Assembly: GCA_944384105.1 (NCBI GenBank)
Contig: CALWSC010000059.1
Coordinates: 1-64,000 of the forward strand
Direction of reading: 5' to 3'
Source of the DNA: an uncultured Lachnospiraceae bacterium
GTDB taxonomy: Bacteria; Bacillota; Clostridia; Lachnospirales; Lachnospiraceae
Length of the DNA stretch: 64,000 bases
In this document: in pieces, positions 44,407 through 53,994 of the stretch
How the letters are laid out: the number at the start of each line of letters is the position of its first letter
How positions within the stretch are numbered: position 1 is the first letter of the stretch
Made by a program: the position numbers and the translations under genes
Notes under the pieces: generated by a model
Told to the model about the DNA's origin: nothing
The model's input: only the letters and a program-made list of their open reading frames with translations
Databases searched by the model: none

Positions 44407-46251
44407 TTATCCTTCGATCTGCTCCGGCTTATGAAGCAGGATCTTCATGAATTCTTCGCCGGTGATCGTCTCATTCTCATACAGGAACTTCGCCAGCTCA
44501 TGCAGCTTTCCGATATTGTCCTCGAGAATCTTGTATGCCTTCTCATGCTCTTTCTTGACGAGCTCCACAACCTTCCGGTCGATCTCGGTCTGCGTCTCAA
44601 AAGAACAGGACAGGGAGGCGTCTCCGCCAAGATACTGGTTGCCGACGTTCTCCATTGCCACCATATCGAAGTCCTCGTTCATTCCGAACCGGGTGATCAT
44701 GCTGCGGGCGATCTTGGTCGCCTGCTCGATATCGTTGGAGGCTCCGGTTGTGATGGAGTGGAAGATCAGCTCCTCTGCTGCACGTCCGCCGGTCAGGGTT
44801 GCAATCTTGTTCTCGAGTTCTTCCTTGTTCATCAGGAAGTGTTCGCCGTCCTCCACCTGCATGGTGTAGCCGAGCGCTCCGCTCGTTCTCGGGATGATCG
44901 TGATCTTATGGACAGGAGCGGAATTCGTCTGCATAGCCGCGACGAGGGCATGTCCGATCTCGTGGTAGGAGACGATAAGCTTCTCCTTCTCAGAGAGGAC
45001 GCGGCTCTTCTTCTGGTATCCGGCGATAACCACCTCAATACTCTCCTCCATATCCGCCTGCGTTGCGAATCGTCTGCCGTCGCGGACCGCACGAAGCGCA
45101 GCCTCATTCACGATATTCGCAAGCTCGGCGCCGGATGCTCCGGATGCGGCCTTGGCGATCTCGTAGAAATTGACGTTGTCCGCCAGCTTGATCTTCTTGG
45201 CGTGAACTTTGAGGATTTCTTCTCTTCCTTTCAGATCCGGAAGTTCTACCGGGATTCTCCGGTCAAATCTTCCCGGACGCAGCAGCGCGGGGTCCAGAGA
45301 ATCCGGACGGTTCGTCGCGGCCAGGATAACTACGCCCTTGGAACCCTCAAAACCATCCATCTCCGTCAGGAGCTGGTTTAATGTCTGCTCGCGCTCATCG
45401 TTGCCGCTGAAGCTGCCGTCTCTCTTCTTTCCGATTGTATCGATCTCGTCGATAAAGACGATACACGGAGCCTTCTCATTCGCCTGCTTGAACAGGTCGC
45501 GCACCTTTGCGGCTCCGGTTCCGACGAACATCTCCACGAATTCCGAACCGGAAATCGAGAAGAACGGAACCTCCGCCTCTCCGGCAACCGCCTTTGCCAG
45601 AAGCGTCTTACCGGTTCCGGGAGGTCCTACGAGAAGCGCGCCCTTGGGCATCGTTGCTCCAATCTCACGGTACTTCTGCGGGTTATGCAGGTAGTCGACG
45701 ATCTCTGTCAGGAGTTCCTTCGCCTCGTCCTCGCCCGCCACGTCACTGAACTTAATGCCGGTTGCGGACTTGACATAAACTTTGGCGTTGCTCTTTCCGA
45801 ACGCCATCGCTCCGCCTCCGCCGCCCATCATGGACTTCTGCAGCCGGCGGCTTAAGAAGTATCCGAGTCCGATAAACAAAGCGAGCGGCACTACATAGCC
45901 CACCAGCAGAGACGTCAGCGGAGACATCGTCTCCGGAACGACCTCCTGGAACTTTGCGCCGGATTCATACAGACGGCTCACCTCATTGATATCAAAGATT
46001 CGCCCTGTCTTACAGATAATTTCTCTGTCCCCGTTTTTGACTGTATAATAAATATAGTCGCTGTTCAGTTCTACTTCGCCAACCTCATGCGCATCCAGTG
46101 CATCCAGCAGCTCGTCATAGGTGGTCTCCACAACGCTCCGCTCTGACAGCGACGGAAGAACAAACATGTTCAGGATCATCAGAACCACCAGCACGATCAC
46201 TGCATAGAAAACCATCGATCTTCTGACGGGTTTCTTATCCTTTATTTCCAT
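44407..46251 (-). CDS. ftsH: ATP-dependent zinc metalloprotease FtsH
   Basis: A 614-residue membrane AAA+ protease that degrades misassembled membrane proteins. Two membrane segments (about 13-31 and 112-134) flank an extracytoplasmic domain; Walker A GPPGTGKT at about 209-216, Walker B CIVFIDEIDTIG, second region of homology RPGRFDRRI, and the zinc motif SYHEIGHALVA with the third ligand in the later Asp-rich stretch (MNEDFDMVAMENVG area). It has its own promoter and terminator. The usual neighbours tilS and hpt are not here, which suggests it may be an additional copy. Confidence 0.96.
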   Translation of the reverse strand: MEIKDKKPVRRSMVFYAVIVLVVLMILNMFVLPSLSERSVVETTYDELLDALDAHEVGEVELNSDYIYYTVKNGDREIICKTGRIFDINEVSRLYESGAKFQEVVPETMSPLTSLLVGYVVPLALFIGLGYFLSRRLQKSMMGGGGGAMAFGKSNAKVYVKSATGIKFSDVAGEDEAKELLTEIVDYLHNPQKYREIGATMPKGALLVGPPGTGKTLLAKAVAGEAEVPFFSISGSEFVEMFVGTGAAKVRDLFKQANEKAPCIVFIDEIDTIGKKRDGSFSGNDEREQTLNQLLTEMDGFEGSKGVVILAATNRPDSLDPALLRPGRFDRRIPVELPDLKGREEILKVHAKKIKLADNVNFYEIAKAASGASGAELANIVNEAALRAVRDGRRFATQADMEESIEVVIAGYQKKSRVLSEKEKLIVSYHEIGHALVAAMQTNSAPVHKITIIPRTSGALGYTMQVEDGEHFLMNKEELENKIATLTGGRAAEELIFHSITTGASNDIEQATKIARSMITRFGMNEDFDMVAMENVGNQYLGGDASLSCSFETQTEIDRKVVELVKKEHEKAYKILEDNIGKLHELAKFLYENETITGEEFMKILLHKPEQIEG

Positions 46252-46345
46252 AAACTTCCCCTTTCTTTCAGTTACAGCCCAGCCGCCGGTTCACAGAAGC
46301 CTTCTTCGGGAACTGAGATGTTACTTCATTTGTTCTATTGTAACT

Positions 46346-46374
46346 ATAATAAGCGCATTTAAAGGAGAAGTCAA
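46346..46374 (-). promoter_or_regulatory. Promoter of ftsH
   Basis: TTGACT (46369-46374), 17-base spacer, TATTAT (46346-46351) on the minus strand. Confidence 0.7.
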
Positions 46375-46419
46375 TAAAGCGATCCTATTCTTTTTCTGAA
46401 AATTCTGTGAACTGTATTT

Positions 46420-46800
46420 TTATGATTCTGCGGGGCGTTTCAGCGTCTTGATCTTAAAGCAGAAAATCAGGATATGCATAACCCAGACGCACGCCAGCAC
46501 GATTCTTCCGATCATAACCTCATGCATCATGACGAATCCGACGCTCATAGTCAGCGTTACCACAATCATGATACGGATCTTTGTTCTCCATGTCATCCCT
46601 TCTCCTCTGCGGAAACTCTCCAGATTATTTTTATAAAGCCCGGTTCCCACGAACCAGTTGTTCAGGCGCTGTGAGCTCCTGCCGAAGCAGATTGCCGTCA
46701 GGACCAGGAACGGAAATGCCGGCAGCAGAGGAAGCACGGCTCCCGCCGCTCCCAGTGCAAGGCTGATGCACCCGGCAATGATATACAAAATTTTCTTCAT
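46420..46800 (-). CDS. DUF454 (YbaN-type) inner membrane protein
   Basis: A 126-residue membrane protein with about four hydrophobic segments and the DUF454 pattern: LGAAGAVLPLLPAFPFLVLTAICFGRSS-like start followed by RLNNWFVGTGLYKNNLESF and a RGEGMTWRTKIRI loop. In many bacteria DUF454 genes travel with YgbA and CydDC-like ABC genes, as here (the last gene of that operon). Its role is unknown. It begins one base after the end of the broken ygbA-like gene. Confidence 0.88.
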   Translation of the reverse strand: MKKILYIIAGCISLALGAAGAVLPLLPAFPFLVLTAICFGRSSQRLNNWFVGTGLYKNNLESFRRGEGMTWRTKIRIMIVVTLTMSVGFVMMHEVMIGRIVLACVWVMHILIFCFKIKTLKRPAES

Positions 46801-46801
46801 C

Positions 46802-47149
46802 TTATGATTTCCCTTTCTTCAGTTTTCTCTTTTCCGCTCTGCTTAAAACCACATGGCGAACCGCCATTACCGGATGGCGGAGGAGCATTCGCGGCCCGGA
46901 GAAGCGCATGACTTCCTGAATTTTTTCCCGCATTACCGGTTTGTAGCAATGTACACGGCAATTTGAACAGAACGTCTTCGTCTCCATAAACGGACATTTG
47001 TCGCTGCGGAGCACAGCATAGTCCCGCAGTTTACTGCACTCAGGGCAAAGTTATCCTTTTGTTCCGTGTCTGCTGCGGCAGTACAGTGCAATCATCTCGC
47101 ATACGATGCGTTTTTCCTGCTCTCTTTTCTGCTTTGCATTTCCTGCCAT
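46802..47149 (-). pseudogene. ygbA: YgbA (nitrous oxide-stimulated promoter) family gene interrupted by an in-frame TAA
   Basis: The minus-strand frame from ATG 47149 reads MAGNAKQKREQEKRIVCEMI, ALYCRSRHGTKG, then a TAA stop at 47051-47053 (codon 33), then continues in the same frame LCPECSKLRDYAVLRSDKCP, FCSNCRVHCYKP, FSGPRMLLRHPVM to 46802. These are the full YgbA_NO family motifs (CPEC, CxNCxVHCYxP, GPRMLLRHP). A glutamate codon GAA is expected where TAA stands, so one G-to-T change kills it. The ATG overlaps the stop of the ABC gene, and DUF454 follows, so it is an operon member. Either a real loss or a sequencing error. Confidence 0.85.
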
Positions 47150-48807
47150 CAGCTCATCCTCCCGTGCTCTACAGAATAGACCTGGTCTGCAATTCTCATT
47201 GTGGACTGTCTGTGGGACACTAAAACGACTGTTCTTCCCTTTCTCTCTTTGTGAAGTGATTTTAAGATCACTGCCTCATTCAGACTGTCAAGGTTACTCG
47301 TCGGCTCGTCCAGAAGAAGCAGCGGCGCATTGTGCAGAAAGGCTCTTGCAAGCCCGATTCTCTGCCTCTCTCCTCCGGAGAGCGTATCTCCGAGTTCTCC
47401 CACCTTTGTGTCGTATCCGTTCGGCAGACTCTCAATAAACTCATGGACAGAGGCTTTTTTGCAGGCTTCCGCAATCTCCTCCCTGGAAGCGTCCACACGG
47501 GCGATTCTCACATTGTTCGCGATACTGTCATGGAACAGGTGTGTCTCCTGCGTTACATAGCTTTCCATGCCGCGCAGATCAGCAGTGTTGACCGTATTGA
47601 CATTCCTGCCGGAAATCCGGATTTCTCCCTGCTGAGTCTCCCAGAATCGCATCAGCAGCTTCAGAAGCGTGGATTTGCCGCTGCCGCTGCGCCCGGTGAT
47701 GCCGATAATCTTATCCTTGGGCAAACTTACGCTCACGTCTGAAAGAATCGCCTCATCTCCGTAGGAAAATCCCACATGGCTTGCCTGCGCTCCGCCAAAG
47801 ACGGTCTCTTCCCTGCCCGCGATTTCTTCCACTGCCGGCTCCTCATCGAGAATATCCAGCACACGGCTTCCCGCCGCCAGCGTATTAGGCAGCGTGCTTC
47901 CGAGATTGGCAAGCGCGACGACCGGTCCGAAGGAGGACATCATCGCAATCAGCGGGATGAGAACTGCATCAAAGGAAATGATTCCCTTTGCATACAGTGC
48001 CAGCCCTGCCGCCAGCACGGCGAAATCAAAGAGATAAATAAGCGTGTTGACAGACGCCATATTCCATCCGGCGCGCAGCTTCATTTTCTCCTCCTCAGCA
48101 GAGAGCTCGTCTGTGCGCTTATTCAGTTCGGCAAGGCGTTCCTCACCGGTGTGATACTGGATACTTTCCTTTACTCCCCTCAGGCTGTCCAGCACAAAGC
48201 TGGAAAGCTCACCTGAGCGGGTCCTGAGAATTCTGCCGCTCCTGCCGCTTACTTTGGAAACCGTCATCGGCACGGCTATTCCTATTACCAGATAGGCTAA
48301 TAGCGCAACAGCTCCCAGTATCCAGTGAAAGCTTCCGATAAATAGCGTCATAATCACAGTCATCAGCGCCGCGATCACTGCCGGTGAAATCGTGTGGGCG
48401 TAGAATACCTCCAATAGCTCAATATCCGATGTGATCACTGAAATCAGGTTTCCGCGGTCCCTTCCCTCAAGCTTGGCTGGGCAGAGCTTTCGAAGCGCCC
48501 TGAATACCCGGTCGCGGATCAGTGCCAGCAGCTTAAACGCAATAAAATGGTTGCACGCCTGTTCCCCATACCGCAGAAACCCGCGCAGCAGGGCGAAGAT
48601 CAGCACACAGACAAATGCCGTGCCTGCATGCACCATTGTCGGCAGCTTCAGAACATCCAGCATGGCATATCCGCCGAATACAGTGATAAATATGGCGCAT
48701 AGAAATCCCGCAACCCCCATTGCCACTGCCAAAACCATATATCCAAGCAGCGGCTTTACCAGGACAATCAAATTTCTCATGATATTCCATCCGCTTCTTC
48801 TCTTCAC
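47149..48807 (-). CDS. CydC-like ABC transporter, fused permease and ATPase
   Basis: A 552-residue half-transporter: six-helix membrane domain (residues 10-310) and an ATPase with Walker A GRSGSGKST, Q-loop, signature LSGGERQRIG and Walker B LLLLDEPTSNLD. The N-terminal MRNLIVLVKPLLGYMVLAVA pattern is like CydC. It starts at a GTG inside the last codons of the upstream partner (GTGA overlap) after GGAGGTG. CydDC exports cysteine or glutathione and supports cytochrome assembly in other bacteria; with YgbA and DUF454 the unit may relate to nitrosative stress or haem, but the exported substrate is not known here. Confidence 0.85.
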   Translation of the reverse strand: MKRRSGWNIMRNLIVLVKPLLGYMVLAVAMGVAGFLCAIFITVFGGYAMLDVLKLPTMVHAGTAFVCVLIFALLRGFLRYGEQACNHFIAFKLLALIRDRVFRALRKLCPAKLEGRDRGNLISVITSDIELLEVFYAHTISPAVIAALMTVIMTLFIGSFHWILGAVALLAYLVIGIAVPMTVSKVSGRSGRILRTRSGELSSFVLDSLRGVKESIQYHTGEERLAELNKRTDELSAEEEKMKLRAGWNMASVNTLIYLFDFAVLAAGLALYAKGIISFDAVLIPLIAMMSSFGPVVALANLGSTLPNTLAAGSRVLDILDEEPAVEEIAGREETVFGGAQASHVGFSYGDEAILSDVSVSLPKDKIIGITGRSGSGKSTLLKLLMRFWETQQGEIRISGRNVNTVNTADLRGMESYVTQETHLFHDSIANNVRIARVDASREEIAEACKKASVHEFIESLPNGYDTKVGELGDTLSGGERQRIGLARAFLHNAPLLLLDEPTSNLDSLNEAVILKSLHKERKGRTVVLVSHRQSTMRIADQVYSVEHGRMS

Positions 48808-50546
48808 AGTGCTTCACCTCCATATCCGTAGTGTTCCAGTTCTTTCTGCATTTTCCACATATGTGCATAGACTCCGTCTCTGCTGAGCAGTTCGCTGTGT
48901 GTACCGCTCTCGCATACGGTTCCATCCGCGAATGTATAAATTCTGTCCGCATGTTCGCAGTTTGCAAGGCGGTGCGAGATCAGCAGCACTGTCTTCTTCC
49001 CTGCAAGGGAACAGATCTGTTCCATAATGTCATTCTCACTCTCCACGTCAATGTTCGACGTCGCCTCGTCGAAGATATAGACGGGGCTGTCGTGCAGAAG
49101 CGCCCTTGCGAGGGCGAGCCGCTGCCTCTGACCGCCGGAGAGATTTGCGGCGCGTTCCAGAAGCGCTGTATCCAGACCGTTTTCACAGCGCAGGAAATCG
49201 GCAAGGCGGGTCTGCTCAAGCACTTCCCACATGCGCGCATCCGAAGCGTTCGGGTCTCCCATTTGCAGGTTGTCGCGCACAGTGCCCTTGAACAGATAGC
49301 TGTCGTGACTGATATAGGTGAAGTTTTTCATCAGGCTTTCCTCCGAGATCTCCGAAAGCTCCGTACCGCCTGTCATGATACTGCCGCCGTAGTTTTTATT
49401 TCTTCCCATGAGAATTGCGGCTGCTGTGGATTTGCCGCTGCCGCTCTCACCGGCAAAGCAGACGAAGCCGCCCTGCGGGATATCAAAATTGACATCTCTT
49501 AAGATCTGACGTTCCCCGTCGTAGGAAAAACTCAGCTTCCGGCATTGTACCGCACAATTCTCCGGTCTGATTCTGCCGTGTTTTTCCCCTGGCTCCTCCA
49601 GATCAAGCAGGTGAAAGATCTTATCGCTTGCAGCCATTCCGTTCATAGCTATGTGGAAATAGCTGCCCAGCTGACGCATTGGAAGGAAGAAATCCGCGGA
49701 GAGCAGAATGACCGCAAAGCAGCCGGCAAATGTGATTCTCTCCGCCTCAAAGTCACTGACTGCCAGGATGACGCCGAGTGCTGCGCCTCCGTATGCCACG
49801 AGATCCATAATCGTGATGGAATTCAGCTGCATCGTCAGGACTTTCATTGTAATTTTCCGGAATTTCTCAGCCTGTTCATTCATTTCATCGTTTTTGTATG
49901 CGTCAGACTGATAGATTTTCAGCGTCGTCAGTCCCTGCAGATTTTCCAGAAAGGTATCTCCAAGTTCTGTATACTGCCCCCAGTACTTTGCCAGCAGCTT
50001 CTTGGCAAATGTCTGCACTGCCGCGATTGAGATGGGAATCAGCGGGACGCAGATCAGCAGCACAATGGCAGCTCTTATGCTCACGGTTCCGAGAACTGCA
50101 AAAAGTGTCAGCGGAGCAAGCATACTGTAGAAGAACTGCGGAAGATACGCGCCGAAATACGTCTCCAACTGATCGACGCCCTCCACGGCGATCTGAACGA
50201 TCTCCGAGGTGGATACCCGTTCGCTGTAGGATGCGCCAAGCTTTAAAAGCTTTCTGTAAATTTTCTCACGCAAAAGTTTCTTAACGGATCTGGACGCCAG
50301 ATAGCTCATACGGCTGGCTCCCACAGTACAGACGAGCCGCACTGCCGCCGCCAGAACTGCCGCTGCTGCAGCTTTGGATACAGCGTTTCCATCAAAATCC
50401 CTGTTCAAAAAATGCTCCAACAGGCTGCTCACTGCGAAAATCAGGAGGATATTCGCAGCAAGGCTGCACCACTGCAGGATGACATTTCCCGCAATGTATT
50501 TTCTGCTGCTGCTGACCGTGCCGATCAGACGTTTATTTATCATCAT
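48804..50546 (-). CDS. CydD-like ABC transporter, fused permease and ATPase
   Basis: A 580-residue half-transporter and probable partner of the overlapping CydC-like gene: membrane domain with YLPQFFYSMLAPLTLFAVLG, then ATPase motifs GESGSGKST, ISHDSYLFKG (Q-loop region), LSGGQRQRLALARALL and PVYIFDEATSNID. It is the first gene of the operon, expressed from the promoter at 50595-50623 with palindromic elements on both sides. Together the two form a heterodimer in the membrane. Confidence 0.88.
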   Translation of the reverse strand: MMINKRLIGTVSSSRKYIAGNVILQWCSLAANILLIFAVSSLLEHFLNRDFDGNAVSKAAAAAVLAAAVRLVCTVGASRMSYLASRSVKKLLREKIYRKLLKLGASYSERVSTSEIVQIAVEGVDQLETYFGAYLPQFFYSMLAPLTLFAVLGTVSIRAAIVLLICVPLIPISIAAVQTFAKKLLAKYWGQYTELGDTFLENLQGLTTLKIYQSDAYKNDEMNEQAEKFRKITMKVLTMQLNSITIMDLVAYGGAALGVILAVSDFEAERITFAGCFAVILLSADFFLPMRQLGSYFHIAMNGMAASDKIFHLLDLEEPGEKHGRIRPENCAVQCRKLSFSYDGERQILRDVNFDIPQGGFVCFAGESGSGKSTAAAILMGRNKNYGGSIMTGGTELSEISEESLMKNFTYISHDSYLFKGTVRDNLQMGDPNASDARMWEVLEQTRLADFLRCENGLDTALLERAANLSGGQRQRLALARALLHDSPVYIFDEATSNIDVESENDIMEQICSLAGKKTVLLISHRLANCEHADRIYTFADGTVCESGTHSELLSRDGVYAHMWKMQKELEHYGYGGEAL

Positions 50547-50566
50547 GTGTGTTCACTCCTCTTTCG

Positions 50567-50580
50567 TTAGTCTATACTAA
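50567..50580. promoter_or_regulatory. Palindromic operator-like element 1
   Basis: TTAGTCTATACTAA, a near-perfect palindrome (TTAGT.TA.ACTAA), located just after the expected transcription start of the ABC operon and before its first start codon. Confidence 0.6.
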
Positions 50581-50594
50581 TTCATGACCAGACT

Positions 50595-50623
50595 ATTTTA
50601 CTTTATTACCGAAAATATGTCAA
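50595..50623 (-). promoter_or_regulatory. Promoter of the CydDC-like operon
   Basis: Consensus TTGACA (50618-50623), 17-base spacer, TAAAAT (50595-50600) on the minus strand. It lies between two palindromes of the same sequence type. Confidence 0.75.
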
Positions 50624-50637
50624 TTAGTTTATGCTAA
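50624..50637. promoter_or_regulatory. Palindromic operator-like element 2
   Basis: TTAGTTTATGCTAA, immediately upstream of the -35 box. It shares the TTAG(N)6CTAA core of element 1; spacing between them is 57 bases. Binding by one dimeric regulator at both sites would block the promoter. Confidence 0.6.
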
Positions 50638-50644
50638 CTTTTTA

Positions 50645-50684
50645 TAATAAAAAATCCCCTCTGCCGTATTGGCAGAAGGGATTT
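50645..50684 (-). terminator. Terminator of fucI
   Basis: AAATCCCCTCTGCC (50652-50665) pairs with GGCAGAAGGGATTT (50671-50684), one mismatch. On the minus strand it is followed by TTTTTATT. Confidence 0.88.
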
Positions 50685-50694
50685 GAATATCTCA

Positions 50695-52488
50695 TTATTT
50701 GTAAAGAGGTCCGTAATTCTGGCAAGCTCTGTAGTCTGCACCCTCTTTGTCCATTCCGAATGCATTCCATGCAGCCGGGCGGAAGATCTTCTCTTCCGGT
50801 ACGTTATGCATAGCTACCGGGATTCTCAGCATGGAGCACATGGTGATCAGGTCAGCGCCGATATGTCCGTAGGAGATTGCTCCGTGGTTAGCGCCCCAGT
50901 TGTTCATCACATCGTATGCGCTCTTGAATGCGCCCTTTCCATTGCATCTCGGTGTAAACCATGTGCACGGCCATGTGTAGTCGGTACGTTTCCAGAGGAT
51001 ATCAGATACCTCATCCGGCAGTTTTACGGTCCAGCCCTCAGCGATCTGGATCATCGGTCCTAAGCCCTTCACAAGGTTCAGACGGATCATCGTAACCGGC
51101 ATCTCAGCCTGGGTCAGGAATCTGGAGGAATATCCGCCTCCGCGGAAGTATCCGTTATCAGCCGGGTTCCAGGTTGTAGCTCCCATGATTGCTTTCTGAT
51201 CTTCCTCAGTTACATCCCACCACTGCTTCATAACAGGGTTGCCATTCTCGTCTTTTGCCAGTCCGCATGCGTCAAGGCAGGCAGCTCCGGAGTTGATCAG
51301 ATGAATAAATCCGCCGTTCTCCTTTGCAACGCCCTCAAGCTCATAGCCGGCAGCCTTCTTAACAGCCTCCGGACTCCAGTATGTACGAACATCTGCGAAG
51401 ATCTGTGCACGGTTGGTCAGAAGCTTCATGAACAGCATGCCCAGTCCATTAAGAACGTCGTTCTCTGTAGCGAGAATGTACGGCTCTCTTGCGCCGTTCC
51501 AGTCAAAGGACGTGTTTAAAACAGCCTCTGCGAAATCTCCATTCGGATAGAAGTCTGTCCACTGTCTCTGTCCCTGGAATCCTGCTGCGATCGCATTGTG
51601 TCCGATTGCTTCCTCAGAGAACTTCTCCGGCAGGTTCTTGTTGCCGTTCATCAGATCTTTGATGATGACAGCCATCTTTACTACGAACTCAAACTGCTCT
51701 TCTTTCTTCTCCGGGGACATCTGCAGCTCTTCCGGGTTCTTGTCGAAGCCGATGGTGCAGGTCTCTTTTGCCCACTTTAATGCTTTCTGGTACTCTGCCT
51801 CATCATAGATGCCCTCTGTCATGCGGCGGATGATCTCTACCTCATCGACAGACTCTACACGCATGCCCAGATAACTCTGAATGAAATCGGAGTCAATAAT
51901 TGATCCGCCGATACCCATGCAGATGGAACCGATCTGTAAGTAGGATTTGCCTCTCATGGATGCTGCCGCAACTGCTGCACGGCCGAATCTGAGCAGCTTC
52001 TCCTGTACGTCTTCCGGAATATCCGTAGCGTCTGCTTCCTGTACGTCATGTCCATAGATTCCGAATGCCGGAAGTCCCTTCTGTGCGTGGGTAGCAAGTA
52101 CGGATGCCAGATATACTGCGCCCGGACGCTCTGTTCCGTTGAATCCCCATACAGCTTTGATTGTGTGAGGATCCATATCCATCGTCTCAGATCCGTAGCA
52201 CCAGCACGGAGTAACGGTCAGGGTAATGTCCACGCCTTCTCTTCTGAACTTCTCAGCGCATGCAGCCGTCTCGCCTACGCGTCCGATCGTGCTGTCAGCG
52301 ATTACTACTTTCACCGGCTCGCCGTTGGAGTATCTTAAATTCTCCTCAAATAATTTTGCAGCGGACTTTGCCATGTTCATGGTCTGCTCTTCCAGTGAAC
52401 CTCTGACATCCAGTGCGCCTCTTCTGCCGTCGATCGTAGGTCTGATACCAATGACCGGGTATCCTCCGATTAATCTGCTCTCTGCCAT
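50695..52488 (-). CDS. fucI: L-fucose isomerase
   Basis: A 597-residue L-fucose isomerase, converting L-fucose to L-fuculose (also D-arabinose to D-ribulose). Support: [20 protein letters not shown] start, [40 protein letters not shown] (metal-site region) and the C-terminal [20 protein letters not shown] plus [16 protein letters not shown]. The start is ATG 52488, seven bases after GGAGGT; an in-frame start five codons earlier is less likely. Fuculokinase and aldolase are not in the window. A divergent AraC-type gene shares its promoter region, so regulation by that protein is likely. Confidence 0.95.
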   Translation of the reverse strand: MAESRLIGGYPVIGIRPTIDGRRGALDVRGSLEEQTMNMAKSAAKLFEENLRYSNGEPVKVVIADSTIGRVGETAACAEKFRREGVDITLTVTPCWCYGSETMDMDPHTIKAVWGFNGTERPGAVYLASVLATHAQKGLPAFGIYGHDVQEADATDIPEDVQEKLLRFGRAAVAAASMRGKSYLQIGSICMGIGGSIIDSDFIQSYLGMRVESVDEVEIIRRMTEGIYDEAEYQKALKWAKETCTIGFDKNPEELQMSPEKKEEQFEFVVKMAVIIKDLMNGNKNLPEKFSEEAIGHNAIAAGFQGQRQWTDFYPNGDFAEAVLNTSFDWNGAREPYILATENDVLNGLGMLFMKLLTNRAQIFADVRTYWSPEAVKKAAGYELEGVAKENGGFIHLINSGAACLDACGLAKDENGNPVMKQWWDVTEEDQKAIMGATTWNPADNGYFRGGGYSSRFLTQAEMPVTMIRLNLVKGLGPMIQIAEGWTVKLPDEVSDILWKRTDYTWPCTWFTPRCNGKGAFKSAYDVMNNWGANHGAISYGHIGADLITMCSMLRIPVAMHNVPEEKIFRPAAWNAFGMDKEGADYRACQNYGPLYK

Positions 52489-52548
52489 AGCTATTACCTC
52501 CATATGTAAAATGTTCCGTTTCTGGTCTTTTGACCATTTCTGTGTATT

Positions 52549-52587
52549 ATTATACTATTGTTTTTGTGGAATTACTTGTGGTATAAT
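52549..52587. promoter_or_regulatory. Divergent promoter region of fucI and araC-type gene
   Basis: On the plus strand TTGTTT (52558-52563), 18-base spacer, TATAAT (52582-52587) serves the AraC-type gene. On the minus strand a TATAAT (52549-52554) faces fucI with a weak -35. Between them TTGTGG occurs twice at a 12-base period (52564-52569 and 52576-52581), a possible activator-binding direct repeat. Confidence 0.5.
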
Positions 52588-52637
52588 GGCAAAAAACATA
52601 ACAATATTCACTTTTTCAGACAAAAGGGAGGATTTTC

Positions 52638-53492
52638 ATGCATTATCCCGAATATAATGAGAACAAGCAGAGAGGGACCTTTGAGTTTCCGTTTGAATTT
52701 TATCACACCACTCCGTCGCATCCGCGGTACGTGATGTCGTATCACTGGCATATTGAATTTGAGCTGATCCGCGTGATAAAAGGAAGTCTGCACATGACGC
52801 TGGACACGCACGAATTTACAGCACACGCCGGAGAGTATGTGTTTGTACAGAGCGGTACACTGCACTCAGGCGTGCCGGATGAGTGTCTGTATGACTGTAT
52901 CGTATTTGATTTGAATGCGCTTTTGAAGCATAATGCGCTGTGCCGCCCTTACATCCAACGGGTAATCGAAGGGTCAGCTCTGGTATATTATCATTTTACG
53001 TCGAAAAGGGGAAAGGTGATTTCGATTCTGGACGGGCTCTTTGACGCGTTCGCCGGTAAGGCGGATGGGTATGAGCTGACCGTCTTCGGTGCATTCTACT
53101 GTTTCTTTGGAGAAGTATTCGCGCAGCGGTACTATCTGGAGAATGTGCCCAAGAATCGGCGTGATTATAAGAAGATACTGCAGATGAAACATGTACTCGA
53201 ATATATTGACAGCAACTATGCCTCCCCGATCACGCTGGAACAGCTCTCAGGCGCAGCCTCCATGACGCCCAAGTATTTCTGCCGCTTCTTTCTGGAGATG
53301 ACGCACCGGACACCCATTGATTATTTGAATTATCAGCGCATAGAACACGCCTGCTATCAGCTTGTCACGACAGACGCGTCAATTACAGATATTGCCTACA
53401 GCTGCGGCTTTAATGATCTAAGCTATTTTATCAAGACGTTTAAGAAATATAAGGGAATTACCCCGGGAAAGTATGCAAGCCAGAAGTTCTGA
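52638..53492 (+). CDS. AraC-family transcriptional regulator
   Basis: A 284-residue AraC regulator: N-terminal cupin-like sensor (residues 15-150; YHWHIEFELIRVIKGSLHMT, AHAGEYVFVQSGTLHSG) and two C-terminal HTHs (about 190-284; ITLEQLSGAASMTPKYFCRF and ITDIAYSCGFNDLSYFIKTF plus KKYKGITPGKYA). It is divergent from fucI, and activator control by a sugar of the fucose/rhamnose type is a reasonable guess. It may also act on the pectin genes further right. Confidence 0.92.
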   Translation: MHYPEYNENKQRGTFEFPFEFYHTTPSHPRYVMSYHWHIEFELIRVIKGSLHMTLDTHEFTAHAGEYVFVQSGTLHSGVPDECLYDCIVFDLNALLKHNALCRPYIQRVIEGSALVYYHFTSKRGKVISILDGLFDAFAGKADGYELTVFGAFYCFFGEVFAQRYYLENVPKNRRDYKKILQMKHVLEYIDSNYASPITLEQLSGAASMTPKYFCRFFLEMTHRTPIDYLNYQRIEHACYQLVTTDASITDIAYSCGFNDLSYFIKTFKKYKGITPGKYASQKF

Positions 53493-53523
53493 CCGACAGG
53501 CTGACTCTCTGACGATGTTTCTC

Positions 53524-53908
53524 TTATTTTACATTGTCCAGCTTGTTATCTGTCCTCCACACTCTCAGTTCCCTGTCAGAGATATGGATTCCGTATTGCT
53601 CACGGAGACGGTCAAATTCCTGTTTGGATTTTACCCCCCCCCCAGAGATAGGACTGATAGAAAAAGTACAGTGCCCGTTTTCTGTCCGGAGGTCCCGGGA
53701 AGATATCGCGGTAGAGCGTACCGAGGCAGTTCGCTGCGTCGCGCTTCTCTTCCCTCTCCCCGCACAGCATTGCTTCATATAATAATTCTTCCGCCTTCTC
53801 TGCAGATCTTCTGTCCTGCTGCTCCTCAAGCTGTTTCAGATATGTAAGAGCGCGGCGAAAAAGCTGCTTCGTATATTCCCGGTATAAGTCTTTGATATCC
53901 TCATCCAT
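53524..53908 (-). pseudogene. Small unrecognised protein split at a G10 tract
   Basis: The frame from ATG 53908 (MDEDIKDLYREYTKQLFRRA, helical, tetratricopeptide/Sel1-like flavour, RKRALYFFYQSYLWGGG) meets ten Gs on the minus strand (C10 at 53634-53643 on the plus strand) and then stops after KIQTGI. Removing one G joins it to a second frame that reads VKSKQEFDRLREQYGIHISD and ends at 53524, giving a plausible 128-residue protein. So the gene is off as read. The cause may be slipped-strand phase variation, mutation or a homopolymer sequencing error. Product unknown. Confidence 0.65.
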
Positions 53909-53994
53909 ACCCTCTGCCCTCTCAGTTGTCTGATATGTTTTTCTTCATTATACTGAATTCGGCAAATATCGTCAACGTCAGGTTCCGGTATTTT

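Noticed and set aside
44137..45381. A 414-codon plus-strand frame opposite ftsH
   Set aside because: It is the antisense of a clear FtsH gene, has no family motif and no ribosome-binding site. Long antisense frames are expected opposite GC-moderate genes with this codon bias.
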